Below are positions 18,732 through 27,984 of a stretch of DNA of 64,000 nt, one piece after another. This DNA is from JBALVT01 sp047612385 (GTDB lineage: Bacteria; Pseudomonadota; Gammaproteobacteria; Pseudomonadales; Halieaceae): contig JBLGAR010000007.1 in NCBI GenBank assembly GCA_047612385.1, positions 8,464-72,463 on the forward strand, written 5' to 3'. Position 1 is the first letter of the stretch, and every line of letters starts with the position of its first letter. Made by a program: the position numbers and the translations under genes. The notes under the pieces were generated by a model, which worked only from the letters and a program-made list of their open reading frames with translations, was not told where the DNA came from and did not search any database.

Positions 18732-19133
18732 ATGATTGACGATACCGCTTTCACCGAACAGCTAAAATGGAATAAGGAGGGCCTTATTCCGGCCATCGCC
18801 CAGGACTGGCAGTCCGGCGAGGTGCTAATGCTCGCCTGGATGAACCCAGAGTCACTGGCGTTGACCGTGCAGGAGGGCCGCGCTGTCTACTGGTCTCGCT
18901 CGCGCAAAGCACTGTGGCGCAAAGGTGAAGAATCGGGCCATGTGCAAAAACTAAAAGAACTTCGTATCGATTGTGATGCAGATACTGTATTGATGAAGGT
19001 TGAACAAGTCGGTGGGATCGCCTGCCATACTGGGCGACGGAACTGCTTTTTCCAAAAACTGGAGAGCAGCCAGTGGCAGATAACTGACGATGTCGTAAAG
19101 TCACCAGAAGAGATCTATCGGAATAGCCAATGA
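18732..19133 (+). CDS. hisI: Phosphoribosyl-AMP cyclohydrolase (HisI)
   Basis: 133-residue enzyme for histidine step 3, opening the purine ring of PR-AMP. Conserved EVLMLAWMNPES (about 30-42), YWSRSRKALWRKGEESGH (about 55-73), metal-ligand DCDADTVL and the terminal cysteine motif CHTGRRNCFF (about 100-110). Encoded separately from hisE, which overlaps its stop by 4 bp (ATGA), as in Pseudomonas and unlike the fused enterobacterial hisIE. Confidence 0.96.
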   Translation: MIDDTAFTEQLKWNKEGLIPAIAQDWQSGEVLMLAWMNPESLALTVQEGRAVYWSRSRKALWRKGEESGHVQKLKELRIDCDADTVLMKVEQVGGIACHTGRRNCFFQKLESSQWQITDDVVKSPEEIYRNSQ

Positions 19134-19483
19134 GCGATGTTCTGCAACAACTGACAGAGATTCTGGAACAAAGAAAATACGCAAAGGTGGATGAATCCTA
19201 CGTGGCGAGCCTGCATCAGCAAGGCCTAAACAAAATTCTCGAGAAAGTCGGGGAGGAATCTACCGAAGTCATCCTGGCAGCAAAAGATGCTAAAGTCAGT
19301 GGCGACAAATCGGAAGTTTTAGCTGAAACAGCTGATCTATGGTTTCACTGTATGGTGATGCTGTCCCACCTTGACGCAAACGCCGATCAGGTTTTGGAAA
19401 TACTGCGCGATCGTTTTGAACTGTCGGGCTTAGCAGAAAAAGCCTCACGTAACTCACTCAACAACGTAAATAGAAAACCTTAG
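19130..19483 (+). CDS. hisE: Phosphoribosyl-ATP pyrophosphatase (HisE)
   Basis: 117-residue MazG-like all-alpha hydrolase, histidine step 2. Shows SYVASLHQQGLNKILEKVGEESTEVILAAKD (about 22-53, given here in part) with the acidic metal residues EExTE, and ETADLWFHCMVML (about 65-78). ATGA overlap with hisI. Confidence 0.95.
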   Translation: MSDVLQQLTEILEQRKYAKVDESYVASLHQQGLNKILEKVGEESTEVILAAKDAKVSGDKSEVLAETADLWFHCMVMLSHLDANADQVLEILRDRFELSGLAEKASRNSLNNVNRKP

Positions 19484-19500
19484 AGAGCACGGAGAAATAT

Positions 19501-19707
19501 ATGGGACTGGGCGGAATCAGTATTTGGCAACTTCTTATCATACTTGCCATTGTAATCATGTTGTTTGGCACCAAGCGCTTGAGAAATATTGGCGGAGATC
19601 TCGGCAGTGCCGTTAAAGGCTTCCGCAAGAGTATGCAGGATGACGATGCTGGCGCTGAAGAGCCGAAACCGGAAGAGCCTTCTGAAGAACCCGAGAAGGA
19701 CAAGTAG
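19501..19707 (+). CDS. tatA: Twin-arginine translocase subunit TatA
   Basis: 68-residue pore-forming component of the Tat system for folded proteins. Short N-terminal transmembrane helix with the GISIWQLLIILAIVIMLFG pattern, the FGTKRLRNIGGDLG hinge, an amphipathic helix ending VKGFRKSM, and an acidic tail. GGAG precedes the ATG. First of tatABC. Confidence 0.96.
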   Translation: MGLGGISIWQLLIILAIVIMLFGTKRLRNIGGDLGSAVKGFRKSMQDDDAGAEEPKPEEPSEEPEKDK

Positions 19708-19715
19708 CTCCGAAC

Positions 19716-20045
19716 ATGTTTGATATAGGCTTCGCAGAATTGATTATTATTGGCGTGGTTAGCCTTTTGGTCATTGGCCCAGAACGGCTTCCCGGTGCAA
19801 TACGCACTGGCAGCACCTGGTTAAGAAGAATAAAGCGCGGTTTTAACGATATAAAACGAGAAGTTGAGCAAGAGTTGCACAACGATTCTGTACTACAGGA
19901 CCTTAAAAAAACGGGTATGGATTTGACTCAGAACGTTAACGATATCGGCGGCGAGATCAGAAGTGTTACCGACTCGCTCGGCCAATCAGTTTCAAAAGAC
20001 AGCATTGAGCCACCCGCTCCGGATTCAGGGAAAACGCCTGAATGA
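19716..20045 (+). CDS. tatB: Twin-arginine translocase subunit TatB
   Basis: 109-residue Tat receptor partner. N-terminal MFDIGFAELIIIGVVSLLVIGPERLP, with the conserved Glu8 in the membrane helix and the GPERLP hinge, is diagnostic of TatB. A long amphipathic/coiled region follows. Ends in a 4-bp overlap with tatC. Confidence 0.96.
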   Translation: MFDIGFAELIIIGVVSLLVIGPERLPGAIRTGSTWLRRIKRGFNDIKREVEQELHNDSVLQDLKKTGMDLTQNVNDIGGEIRSVTDSLGQSVSKDSIEPPAPDSGKTPE

Positions 20046-20791
20046 GCGAGCAAGAAGAAACAACGGACCAGCCACAACCTCTAGTTGCACATCTGACAGA
20101 GTTACGAGATAAGTTGCTACGCAGCCTCGTCGCTGTGTTGATCGTATTCATTTGTTTATTTGCGTTTGCAAACGAAATCTACACTTTCGTGTCAGAACCC
20201 TTGCGTGCACTTTTGCCCGAAGGAACAACCATGATCGCCACCGAAGTAGCGTCGCCTTTCTTAACGCCCTTCAAGCTCACGATGGTTGCGGCTATATTCC
20301 TGGCAATACCCTATGTCCTGTATCAAGTGTGGAGTTTTATCGCCCCGGGCATGTATAAGCAGGAAAAGCGCCTGGCAATACCCCTACTTATCTCCAGTGT
20401 TGCCTTGTTTTATGCCGGCGCAGCATTTGCCTATTATGTCGTCTTTCCACTGATCTTCGCGTTCTTCACCAGTGTCGGTCCAGATGACGTTACCATCATG
20501 ACCGACATCAACAGCTATCTGGATTTCGTGCTCAAGCTGTTTTTTGCTTTCGGTATCGCGTTCGAAATACCTATCGCTGCGGTACTGATGATTTGGTCCG
20601 GCCTTACGACGCCAGAAGCACTTGCCAAAAAGAGAGCTTACATTATCGTAGGATGCTTCATCTTCGGTATGCTGCTCACCCCTCCCGACATCATCTCCCA
20701 GGCGTTGCTGGCCATTCCCATGTGGCTATTATTTGAAGTCGGCATTTTCGTCGGCAGGTTTGTTGAGAAAAATAAACACCGCTCTGTATGA
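20042..20791 (+). CDS. tatC: Twin-arginine translocase subunit TatC
   Basis: 249-residue polytopic receptor for twin-arginine signal peptides. Six transmembrane helices; conserved PLVAHLTELRDKLLRS (about 12-27), FLTPFKLTMVAAIFLAIPYVLYQVW (part shown, about 75-98) and FAFGIAFEIPI (about 170). Overlaps both tatB and the following ABC exporter by 4 bp. Confidence 0.97.
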   Translation: MSEQEETTDQPQPLVAHLTELRDKLLRSLVAVLIVFICLFAFANEIYTFVSEPLRALLPEGTTMIATEVASPFLTPFKLTMVAAIFLAIPYVLYQVWSFIAPGMYKQEKRLAIPLLISSVALFYAGAAFAYYVVFPLIFAFFTSVGPDDVTIMTDINSYLDFVLKLFFAFGIAFEIPIAAVLMIWSGLTTPEALAKKRAYIIVGCFIFGMLLTPPDIISQALLAIPMWLLFEVGIFVGRFVEKNKHRSV

Positions 20792-22557
20792 GTAAAAAGA
20801 ACAGACTCGGCACACTCTGGCCAATTTTAAGCCTGCTCAGACAATACAAAGTTCGCCTTGTTGCAGCGAGCTTGGCGCTCATTTTTACAGCGGCGGCGAC
20901 ACTCTCAATGGGTAAAGCTGTCCAGGTCCTTATCGATCAGGGCTTTGCTGGGAGTGAGCAAGACTTGCGCAACGCGATAATGTTTCTGGTTGCGATCGCC
21001 GCAGCGATGTCGGTTGGAACCTTCGTACGTTTTTATATGGTCTCCTGGCTGGGAGAACGCGTGAGCGCAGACTTACGGGTCAAGGTTTTTGACAACATCG
21101 TTACACTGCACCCGGGTTACTTCGAAGCAAATCGCAGTGGCGAAATTATGTCTCGCCTCACCACCGACACTACCTTATTGCAAACTATTATCGGCTCATC
21201 TTTCAGTATGGCTTTGCGAAGCAGCCTGACTTTAGTCGGTGCACTATTCATGATGTTCATCACGAACCTAAAGCTGAGCCTCATAATCGCCGCCGGCGTG
21301 CCGTTGATATTGCTGCCTATTCTAATTTTCGGCAGAAAAGTCAGGCAGCTTTCGAACGAAAGCCAGGACAGTATTGCCAGCGTGGGCAGCTATGCCGGTG
21401 AGATAATCCAGCATATTAAAGTTGTTCAGAGTTATACCCGGGAGGCATTCGAAAGAAAGGCCTTTGAGTCCGAGGTAGAACGTGCTTTTGTCATTGCCCG
21501 CAAGCGCATCTGGCAGCGATCGTTACTAATATGCGGCTCGATCTTGTTATTGTTTGTGAGCATGTCAGGCATGCTATGGCAGGGAGGCCAGGATGTTATT
21601 ACCGGCCGGATGACAGGCGGGGAGCTCGGGGCTTTTGTTTTTTATGCCATCATGGTCGGCAGCGGCATCGCCACTATCGCAGAGGTCTGGGGAGAGCTAC
21701 AGCGCGCAGCCGGTGCCGCCGAACGCTTAATGGATTTGCTCAGGACCGAGAGTGTCATTCTTGATACAGCAGATTCCGCAGAAGATGTTCGCGGCAACCG
21801 CAACGAAATTCGTCCAGAACTTCGTTTTGATAATGTCACTTTTCACTACCCTACCCGCCCCAATGAAGCGGCCTTAAGCGACTTCAGCCTAAATATAGAA
21901 GCCGGAAAAAGCCTGGCATTGGTAGGTCCCTCCGGGGCGGGCAAATCCACCGTTTTCGAACTCTTGCAGCGCTTTTACGATCCTCAGCAAGGTAATGTAT
22001 CCATGAACGGTGAGGATATTCGCTCACTGAGCCTCAATAACCTGCGCAGCCATATGGCGCTAGTGCCTCAGCAACCCGCTTTATTCACCGCAGATGTTCG
22101 CTACAACATTGCCTATGGCCGAGCCGATGCTACAGACGATGACATCATCAATGCCGCCAAAGCAGCGCACGCACACGATTTTATCTCTAGCCTGCCCGAG
22201 GGTTATGCAAGCCATCTGGGCGAGCAGGGCGTGCGATTATCAGGTGGACAAAGACAGCGAATCGCACTGGCTAGAGCCATTCTCAATGATCCCGACGTAC
22301 TGCTGTTAGATGAAGCCACCAGCGCGCTGGACACGCAAAGTGAGTATCAGGTCCAGCAGGCACTGGAAGAGCTCATGCAAAATCGCACTACGTTGATCAT
22401 TGCACATCGACTCTCTACGATACTCCATGCAGACAAGATTGCTGTCCTTGATCAGGGGAAAGTCGTCGCCACCGGAACTCACGAAGAGCTACTGCAAAGT
22501 TCCGCACTTTATGCAGGTCTGGCAAAACTTCAATTCCGAGAGGAATCGGTCGCCTAG
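20788..22557 (+). CDS. ABC exporter, fused membrane and ATPase domains (MsbA-related)
   Basis: 589-residue half-transporter that should act as a homodimer. Six-helix membrane domain (about 15-310) followed by the nucleotide-binding domain: Walker A GPSGAGKST near 380, Q-loop LVPQQPALF, signature LSGGQRQR near 485, and Walker B LLLDEATSALD. Related to MsbA and other lipid or drug exporters; the substrate cannot be told from sequence. ATGA overlap with tatC suggests co-transcription with the tat genes. A strong terminator follows. Confidence 0.9.
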   Translation: MSKKNRLGTLWPILSLLRQYKVRLVAASLALIFTAAATLSMGKAVQVLIDQGFAGSEQDLRNAIMFLVAIAAAMSVGTFVRFYMVSWLGERVSADLRVKVFDNIVTLHPGYFEANRSGEIMSRLTTDTTLLQTIIGSSFSMALRSSLTLVGALFMMFITNLKLSLIIAAGVPLILLPILIFGRKVRQLSNESQDSIASVGSYAGEIIQHIKVVQSYTREAFERKAFESEVERAFVIARKRIWQRSLLICGSILLLFVSMSGMLWQGGQDVITGRMTGGELGAFVFYAIMVGSGIATIAEVWGELQRAAGAAERLMDLLRTESVILDTADSAEDVRGNRNEIRPELRFDNVTFHYPTRPNEAALSDFSLNIEAGKSLALVGPSGAGKSTVFELLQRFYDPQQGNVSMNGEDIRSLSLNNLRSHMALVPQQPALFTADVRYNIAYGRADATDDDIINAAKAAHAHDFISSLPEGYASHLGEQGVRLSGGQRQRIALARAILNDPDVLLLDEATSALDTQSEYQVQQALEELMQNRTTLIIAHRLSTILHADKIAVLDQGKVVATGTHEELLQSSALYAGLAKLQFREESVA

Positions 22558-22595
22558 TGCTTGCTCAGGAAAAGCACACATAAAATGCACAAACA

Positions 22596-22625
22596 AAAAC
22601 GCCGACCTAATGTCGGCGTTTTTAT
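22596..22625. terminator. Bidirectional rho-independent terminator
   Basis: Hairpin AACGCCGAC / GTCGGCGTT with a 5-nt loop, flanked by A-run and T-run, lies between the convergent ABC exporter and pntB genes. It would work on both strands. Confidence 0.9.
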
Positions 22626-22640
22626 TAGCTTGGGACTAAC

Positions 22641-24011
22641 TTAGCTGAATTCGCGAACCAAAGTGCTAATCGATTCTTTCGCATCACCAAACAACATACG
22701 CGTATTGTCTTTGTAAAACAGCGGATTCTCAATGCCAGCAAATCCTGAGGCCATAGAGCGCTTGAGTACAAACACTGTGCGCGCCGAATCAACATTAATC
22801 ACCGGCATACCATAAATAGGGCTGGTCTCCGACTCACGCGCTGCCGGGTTCACCACATCGTTGGCACCAATGACGATTGCCACATCGACGTTCTCCATAC
22901 GCGGATTAATCTCATCCATCTCAAGCAATTGCTCATAGGGAACATCGGCTTCCGCCAACAATACATTCATATGGCCTGGCATCCGCCCCGCCACCGGGTG
23001 AATACCAAAGTTTACTTCAGCACCGTTCTTTTCCAACAGCACCATGAGTTCTTTCACCACGTGCTGGGCCTGGGCTACCGCCATGCCGTACCCAGGAATG
23101 ATTGCAACGTTAGTAGCCGCTTCAAGAACGTAATAGGCATCCTCTGCTGTAATAGGCTTAATTTCACCTTCTACCTTAGTGGTGTCGTCTGCAACAGAGC
23201 CAAAGCCACTAAACAATACGTTGCTCAGTGAGCGATTCATCGCCTTGCACATAATCTGAGTCAGAATAATACCTGACGCGCCCACAAGTGAACCCGCAAC
23301 GATCAATATATTGTTGTTGATCGCAAAGCCTGCCGCACAAGCTGCCAATCCGGAGTAGGAGTTCAGCAACGAAATAACCACTGGCATGTCAGCCCCACCA
23401 ATGGGAATGACGGCCATAACACCAAAGATCAGAGACAGACCAATAACAAGGTAGAGCCACTGGGTGTTGGCTGGCTCGATACAGAACATGACCGCACTGC
23501 CCACGATGCCCATGACGATTAGGCTGTTGACAATCTGCTGGCCTTTGAACATGACCGCGCCACTGCCGATCTTCTCACTCAGCTTGCCATAGGCAATCAG
23601 TGAACCGGTAAAGGTGAGCCCACCAATGAGAATAGACAACACGATGGTCACCAAGGTAAACGTACCAGAGGCCGTCGAAATCGCCGCCCAACCCACTAAC
23701 AAACTGGCCATACCGCCAGAGCCGTTAAACAATGCGACCATCTCTGGCATGGAGGTCATTTGCACCATGCGTGCCACGGTGCCACCGATCACACCACCGA
23801 CAACAAAGCCGAGCAATATCCACTGGTATTCGACGATGCCCTGGTCTAACAGAGCCACCGCGACGGCAACCAACATGGCGACTGCGGAGATCATGTTTCC
23901 GCGTCTGGCGGTGCCGGGCGAGCCGAGCAGTTTCAGACCAAAAATAAAGAGTCCAGCGGAGGCCACATAGGCAAACTGGATAAACAGTTCAAGACTTGTG
24001 AGAGATTCCAT
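22641..24011 (-). CDS. pntB: NAD(P) transhydrogenase subunit beta
   Basis: 456-residue membrane subunit of the proton-translocating transhydrogenase, which uses the proton gradient to transfer hydride from NADH to NADP+. About nine N-terminal transmembrane helices, then the NADP-binding domain III with PGYGMAVAQAQH (about 308-320), the HPVAGRMPGHMNVLLAE loop and GANDVVNP (about 390). Third gene of the three-gene pnt operon; one-base overlap with the preceding gene. Confidence 0.95.
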   Translation of the reverse strand: MESLTSLELFIQFAYVASAGLFIFGLKLLGSPGTARRGNMISAVAMLVAVAVALLDQGIVEYQWILLGFVVGGVIGGTVARMVQMTSMPEMVALFNGSGGMASLLVGWAAISTASGTFTLVTIVLSILIGGLTFTGSLIAYGKLSEKIGSGAVMFKGQQIVNSLIVMGIVGSAVMFCIEPANTQWLYLVIGLSLIFGVMAVIPIGGADMPVVISLLNSYSGLAACAAGFAINNNILIVAGSLVGASGIILTQIMCKAMNRSLSNVLFSGFGSVADDTTKVEGEIKPITAEDAYYVLEAATNVAIIPGYGMAVAQAQHVVKELMVLLEKNGAEVNFGIHPVAGRMPGHMNVLLAEADVPYEQLLEMDEINPRMENVDVAIVIGANDVVNPAARESETSPIYGMPVINVDSARTVFVLKRSMASGFAGIENPLFYKDNTRMLFGDAKESISTLVREFS

Positions 24012-24298
24012 TATCGACCACCTTCTTTCTTCTTAAACATGGCCAGCATGCGATCGGTCACCATGTAACCCCCGAAGACGTTGATTGAGGCAAGCGCGAC
24101 GGCGCCAGCCCCCAACCAATTGGCCAGGTCCTGTTGTCCGGTTCCCGCCAGGCTAATCGCGCCTACCACGGTAATACCGGAGATCGCGTTCGCGCCGGAC
24201 ATTAACGGGGTGTGCAAGGTCGCAGGTACCTTGGTGATCAGTTCGAAGCCCAGAACGATGGACAACATGAGTATAAATGTCAGGAATACAATCGCCAT
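24011..24298 (-). CDS. pntAB: NAD(P) transhydrogenase subunit alpha, part 2 (membrane)
   Basis: 95-residue membrane piece equal to the C-terminal third of the one-chain enterobacterial PntA. Three to four hydrophobic helices; conserved ELITKVPATLHTPLMSGANAISG (in part, about 19-40). The start is the ATG at 24298 (MAIVFLTFIL), 2 bp after the alpha-1 stop; a longer upstream reading runs into alpha-1. Confidence 0.92.
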   Translation of the reverse strand: MAIVFLTFILMLSIVLGFELITKVPATLHTPLMSGANAISGITVVGAISLAGTGQQDLANWLGAGAVALASINVFGGYMVTDRMLAMFKKKEGGR

Positions 24299-24299
24299 A

Positions 24300-25442
24300 T
24301 CAGTTTCCTCCTTCCAGAATGTTCTTGATGGTTTCGTGCACCACTTCACCGCCGTGGGTGATGATGCAGCCGGGGAGAATATCGTCTTCGAAGTCCACCT
24401 TGAAAAGCTTGGCTTCCGTGTCCCAGTTATCTTCTACGAGAGCGAATAAATTGCTCGAATACATTTGAGATGCATCACGACACACTTCATTAGACAGATT
24501 GCCTTGGCCAATCACCGTCACACCATTGATATCAACAATCTCGTTGGCAACCGAGCCTTCAACGTTGCCGCCAGATTCAGCGGCCATATCGACGACCACT
24601 GATCCGGGCGCCATGCCCTCAACCATGTCCCGGGTAACGATGACGGGCGCTTTGCGGCCGAAGACCGCGGCGGTGGTGATAACGACATCGGATTCGGCGA
24701 TCACCTGTTTCTGGGCATCGCGTTGCATTTGAATCTGCTCCGGCGTCAGCTCTTTGGCGTAACCGTCGGCAGTCTCGCCGACTTCGCCCAGATCGATCTC
24801 GAGAAATTTGCCACCTAGCGATTGAACTTGTTCTGCTACCGCAGGGCGAGTGTCAAAAGCGGTGACCTTTGCGCCCAGACGTTTGGCGGTCGCTATCGCC
24901 TGCAATCCCGCCACGCCGGCACCAATAACGAACACTTTGGCAGGCTTGAGCGTGCCAGCGGGCGTCATCATCATGGGGAATATGCGGGGCAGTTTGGATG
25001 CCGCCAGGATCACCATCACGTAACCGGCCAGGTTGGCCTGAGAGCTCAGAGCATCCATCTTCTGACTACGGGTCGTTCTTGGGATCATTTCCATGGAAAT
25101 AGAGGTCACGCCCTGAGATTTCAACGCATTGACGATTTCGTGCTCGTTGAAAGGGTCCAAATAACTGATATGGATACACCCGGACTTCATCAGAGCCACT
25201 TCTTCCAGTGTGGGCTTGCGCAAGCGCAGCAGCACATCAGCGGTGGAGATCAAATCATCACGATCGGTGGAGACCGTCGCGCCAACATCCGTATATTCGG
25301 TGTCAGTGAACCCGGACCCGGTTCCCATGCCTGTTTCAATCACCAGGTCGGCGCCCATTCGGCACAGTTTCTTAGCTGAATCAGGCGTGATTGGCACCCG
25401 ATTCTCTCCCGGGTGGGTCTCTTTTGGAATGGCGATGCGCAT
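24300..25442 (-). CDS. pntAA: NAD(P) transhydrogenase subunit alpha, part 1 (NAD-binding)
   Basis: 380-residue soluble NAD(H)-binding domain I. N-terminal MRIAIPKETHPGENRV; the Rossmann loop VIGAGVAGLQAIATAKRLGA (near 172-191); and the mobile loop region SLGGKFLEIDLGE. Split alpha subunit (alpha1/alpha2) plus beta is the arrangement known from Rhodospirillum and many marine gammaproteobacteria. First gene of the operon; about 250 bp upstream separates it from the helicase gene. Confidence 0.95.
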   Translation of the reverse strand: MRIAIPKETHPGENRVPITPDSAKKLCRMGADLVIETGMGTGSGFTDTEYTDVGATVSTDRDDLISTADVLLRLRKPTLEEVALMKSGCIHISYLDPFNEHEIVNALKSQGVTSISMEMIPRTTRSQKMDALSSQANLAGYVMVILAASKLPRIFPMMMTPAGTLKPAKVFVIGAGVAGLQAIATAKRLGAKVTAFDTRPAVAEQVQSLGGKFLEIDLGEVGETADGYAKELTPEQIQMQRDAQKQVIAESDVVITTAAVFGRKAPVIVTRDMVEGMAPGSVVVDMAAESGGNVEGSVANEIVDINGVTVIGQGNLSNEVCRDASQMYSSNLFALVEDNWDTEAKLFKVDFEDDILPGCIITHGGEVVHETIKNILEGGN

Positions 25443-25689
25443 AGTTCTAACCTCTTATTGCTGCTGGCTGATAGCGCAGCAAACCTGTATCTATTTTTTC
25501 GGTATAAAACCGATTTATGGGAGCTGGCTTTCAGCATCTGCGATACTTGATCAGTCCCCGAAATCGAATACTTCACCCCGAACTTTATTAGGGCCGGCGA
25601 CTTTAGCACAGCCTGCCAAAGGGTGGAACAATGACTACTATTCAGTGACTGAACCCAAGACAGGAAAAGACCGGCATACGAAGACAGTT

Positions 25690-27984
25690 CTACATAGGCA
25701 TGGAGGCTCGATCATAATTGCTGTATTCCCACCACGGCGGCAACAAATTACGATATTGGGCAAGGCGGTAACGATGGTCGATAATAAGGGCACTTCCTCG
25801 ATCATCCATCTGGCGAATAACGCGACCCAGGGCCTGATCCACCTTCTGCATTCCCGGGTAGAGGTAGGCATACTCAAATCCACTGCCATAGTGACCCTCG
25901 AAATAATCTCTGAGCTGCTCCGTGTCACGATTCACAGCAGGCAGGCCCACACCCACAACAACGACGCTGCTGAGTTGGTCACCCGGCAAATCAATGCCCT
26001 CGCCAAATACGCCGCCGAGAATACAAAAGGCCACTATGTCTTGGCGCGACTGCAACTTTTCAAACAGTTCAGCCCGGCCGCTATCACCTTGCTCACGCTC
26101 CTGAACCCAATGCGTTCTACCGCTTTGCCAACTCGTGATCTCAGCAAGCTTCCCCAGCGCATCGCGCATGTATTGATAGGAGGGGAAGTACACGATGCAA
26201 TTGCCTGGAACCTCCAGAAACCAGCGAACCAACGCCGACGCCAGGTCGCCCAGAGAATTCGCTCGTTGACGGTAACTGGTGTCAATATGCGTGGCGACGG
26301 AAACACTCATCTGAGCCGAAGCGAACGGGGACTGCAGCCGCCTGTAGACTGATTCGGGCCGCACTCCCAAAGAAGATTGCATCCAGCTAGCGGGCGATAG
26401 TGTCGCTGAAAATGCCGTTAGCGAATGCAGGATTTCCTGCTTCTTAGCCAGCAGTCGAGCGGGATTCAGACAATTCAACGTCAAACCGAGGCTCTGCTTA
26501 CCACTGTCTTTAGCCATCTCAAAGCGAAAGTCGTCGCCCCAGGTTTCTGCGATACGCAAAAATTGCAGCACAGAAAAGTAAAATTCCAGTAACACGGGCG
26601 CGCGATGCAACGCTGAAGCATCTTCCGCCTGGGCCTCCGAGCAATCGCCCACAAAGCGATTGAGGCAATCCAATAAATCAGACGGTAGATCAGACCGACT
26701 GTCAAACGCGGGTTCCTGCCACGACTCCTTTTGCAGGCCGAGTAAAATACCATTGATTCGATTCAAGGAAGTGGTCAGGGACTTGGGAGATACCGCTTTG
26801 GCAGCGAGGAGGTCGCTCTTGGCGAGGTGGACACTGAACATCCCGCGTGCTCGTGAGGGCAAGTTGTGAGCTTCGTCGAGCAAAGCTGTCCAGCGATGCC
26901 CATCACTTTGGACTAATCCCGAGAGCATTCCGGTGAGACCATAAAGATGATGAAGGTCTCCGATGACAACGTCTATCCAGGGCAACAGGTCCAAAGACAA
27001 TTGATACGGGCACACTTCGAACCGCCGCGCCAACTCGTCGAGCTCCTCACGTCGCAAAAGTGGCAGCTCAATAGCAGCCAACATTGCCGCGGATAATTTG
27101 TCGTAATACCCCAGCGCATAGGGGCATTCCTGACCATGGCAAGCCTTTCCCGGCGACAGGCATACTTTGTCCTTGGCCGATAGGCTGATGGCGTTGCCGC
27201 GATAGCCGGCCTCTGAAAATATCTTCAATGTGTCCTGAGCCGTATTTCGGCCCACCGACTTTGCCGTTAGGAACGCAACACGATCATGCTTATCCGTCGC
27301 CAGAGCTTTGAGTGCAGGAAATAACACCGCAGCAGTTTTACCAATTCCGGTGGGTGCCTCAACCACCAGCTGGCCGTTTTGATCGATACACTTGTAAACG
27401 AGCTCGGCAATATCTCGCTGTCCATCACGAAACTCCCGATACGGGAACTCAAGCGCCTTCAGGCTTAGATCTCTTTCCGTGCGTTTTCGCAAAACTGCAT
27501 CGCGCCAATTCGAAAATTTCTCTATCGTCTCGGCAAGGAACGCTTCCAGTTCGCCCCGGGAGTAAACCTGCTCCAGAGATATCTCTAGCTCGGTATCTAT
27601 GTTGAACCAGGTTAAGCGCACTTCCAGCGCAGGTAGATCTTCGGCAATGGCAATCATTGCTCCATACAATCGCGCCTGGGACATATGCACGCGAGTAATC
27701 GACTCCGGAATGGTATCTGGGTGCACCCTACAGGTTTTGATTTCCTCGACGTAACCGCCGGCAGCATCATAGCCGTCTGCCCTACCGCGCAATAAAAAAT
27801 GCTCATCCGCCTGATACTGCACCGGGTACTCACTGGCGTAGCTGGCAGGTCGCGCCCGAAACAGCTTCTGATGCCCCTGGGTGCCCTGCACGCCAGTGGG
27901 AGAGGGTTTGAACCGAAAATCTATGTCTCCGGTTCTGTGAACAAACACAGCGAGGTCGCGAACACTGACCGTCAACTCAGGCAT
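25690..27984 (-). CDS. XPD/Rad3-like helicase with N-terminal PD-(D/E)XK nuclease domain
   Basis: 764 residues from the ATG at 27984 (a TTG start seven codons upstream is possible). The N-terminal ~150 residues have a Cas4/RecB-like nuclease pattern: a GHQKLFR histidine (about 38), GRADGYD (Asp70) and EEIKT (Glu80/81, Lys83). The rest is a superfamily-2 iron-sulfur helicase: EAPTGIGKTAAV Walker A (about 215), four cysteines (VCL, ACH, ECP, FEVCP; about 275-335) fit for a 4Fe-4S cluster, DEAHNLPSRAR Walker B, and QALGRVIRQ near 725. Overlaps the upstream FAN1 gene by 8 bp, so the two are probably coupled in DNA repair. Distinct from DinG, which lacks the nuclease domain. Confidence 0.87.
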   Translation of the reverse strand: MPELTVSVRDLAVFVHRTGDIDFRFKPSPTGVQGTQGHQKLFRARPASYASEYPVQYQADEHFLLRGRADGYDAAGGYVEEIKTCRVHPDTIPESITRVHMSQARLYGAMIAIAEDLPALEVRLTWFNIDTELEISLEQVYSRGELEAFLAETIEKFSNWRDAVLRKRTERDLSLKALEFPYREFRDGQRDIAELVYKCIDQNGQLVVEAPTGIGKTAAVLFPALKALATDKHDRVAFLTAKSVGRNTAQDTLKIFSEAGYRGNAISLSAKDKVCLSPGKACHGQECPYALGYYDKLSAAMLAAIELPLLRREELDELARRFEVCPYQLSLDLLPWIDVVIGDLHHLYGLTGMLSGLVQSDGHRWTALLDEAHNLPSRARGMFSVHLAKSDLLAAKAVSPKSLTTSLNRINGILLGLQKESWQEPAFDSRSDLPSDLLDCLNRFVGDCSEAQAEDASALHRAPVLLEFYFSVLQFLRIAETWGDDFRFEMAKDSGKQSLGLTLNCLNPARLLAKKQEILHSLTAFSATLSPASWMQSSLGVRPESVYRRLQSPFASAQMSVSVATHIDTSYRQRANSLGDLASALVRWFLEVPGNCIVYFPSYQYMRDALGKLAEITSWQSGRTHWVQEREQGDSGRAELFEKLQSRQDIVAFCILGGVFGEGIDLPGDQLSSVVVVGVGLPAVNRDTEQLRDYFEGHYGSGFEYAYLYPGMQKVDQALGRVIRQMDDRGSALIIDHRYRLAQYRNLLPPWWEYSNYDRASMPM

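Noticed and set aside
24822..25379. 185-codon plus-strand frame rich in His, Gly and Arg
   Set aside because: Composition is that of an antisense shadow of pntAA.
25210..26352. 380-codon plus-strand reading frame across pntAA and the helicase gene
   Set aside because: It lies antisense to two well-supported genes, and its translation has no recognisable motifs and an odd composition.
25690..27984. Calling the helicase DinG or YoaA
   Set aside because: It has an N-terminal nuclease domain and a FAN1 partner, which those proteins lack.
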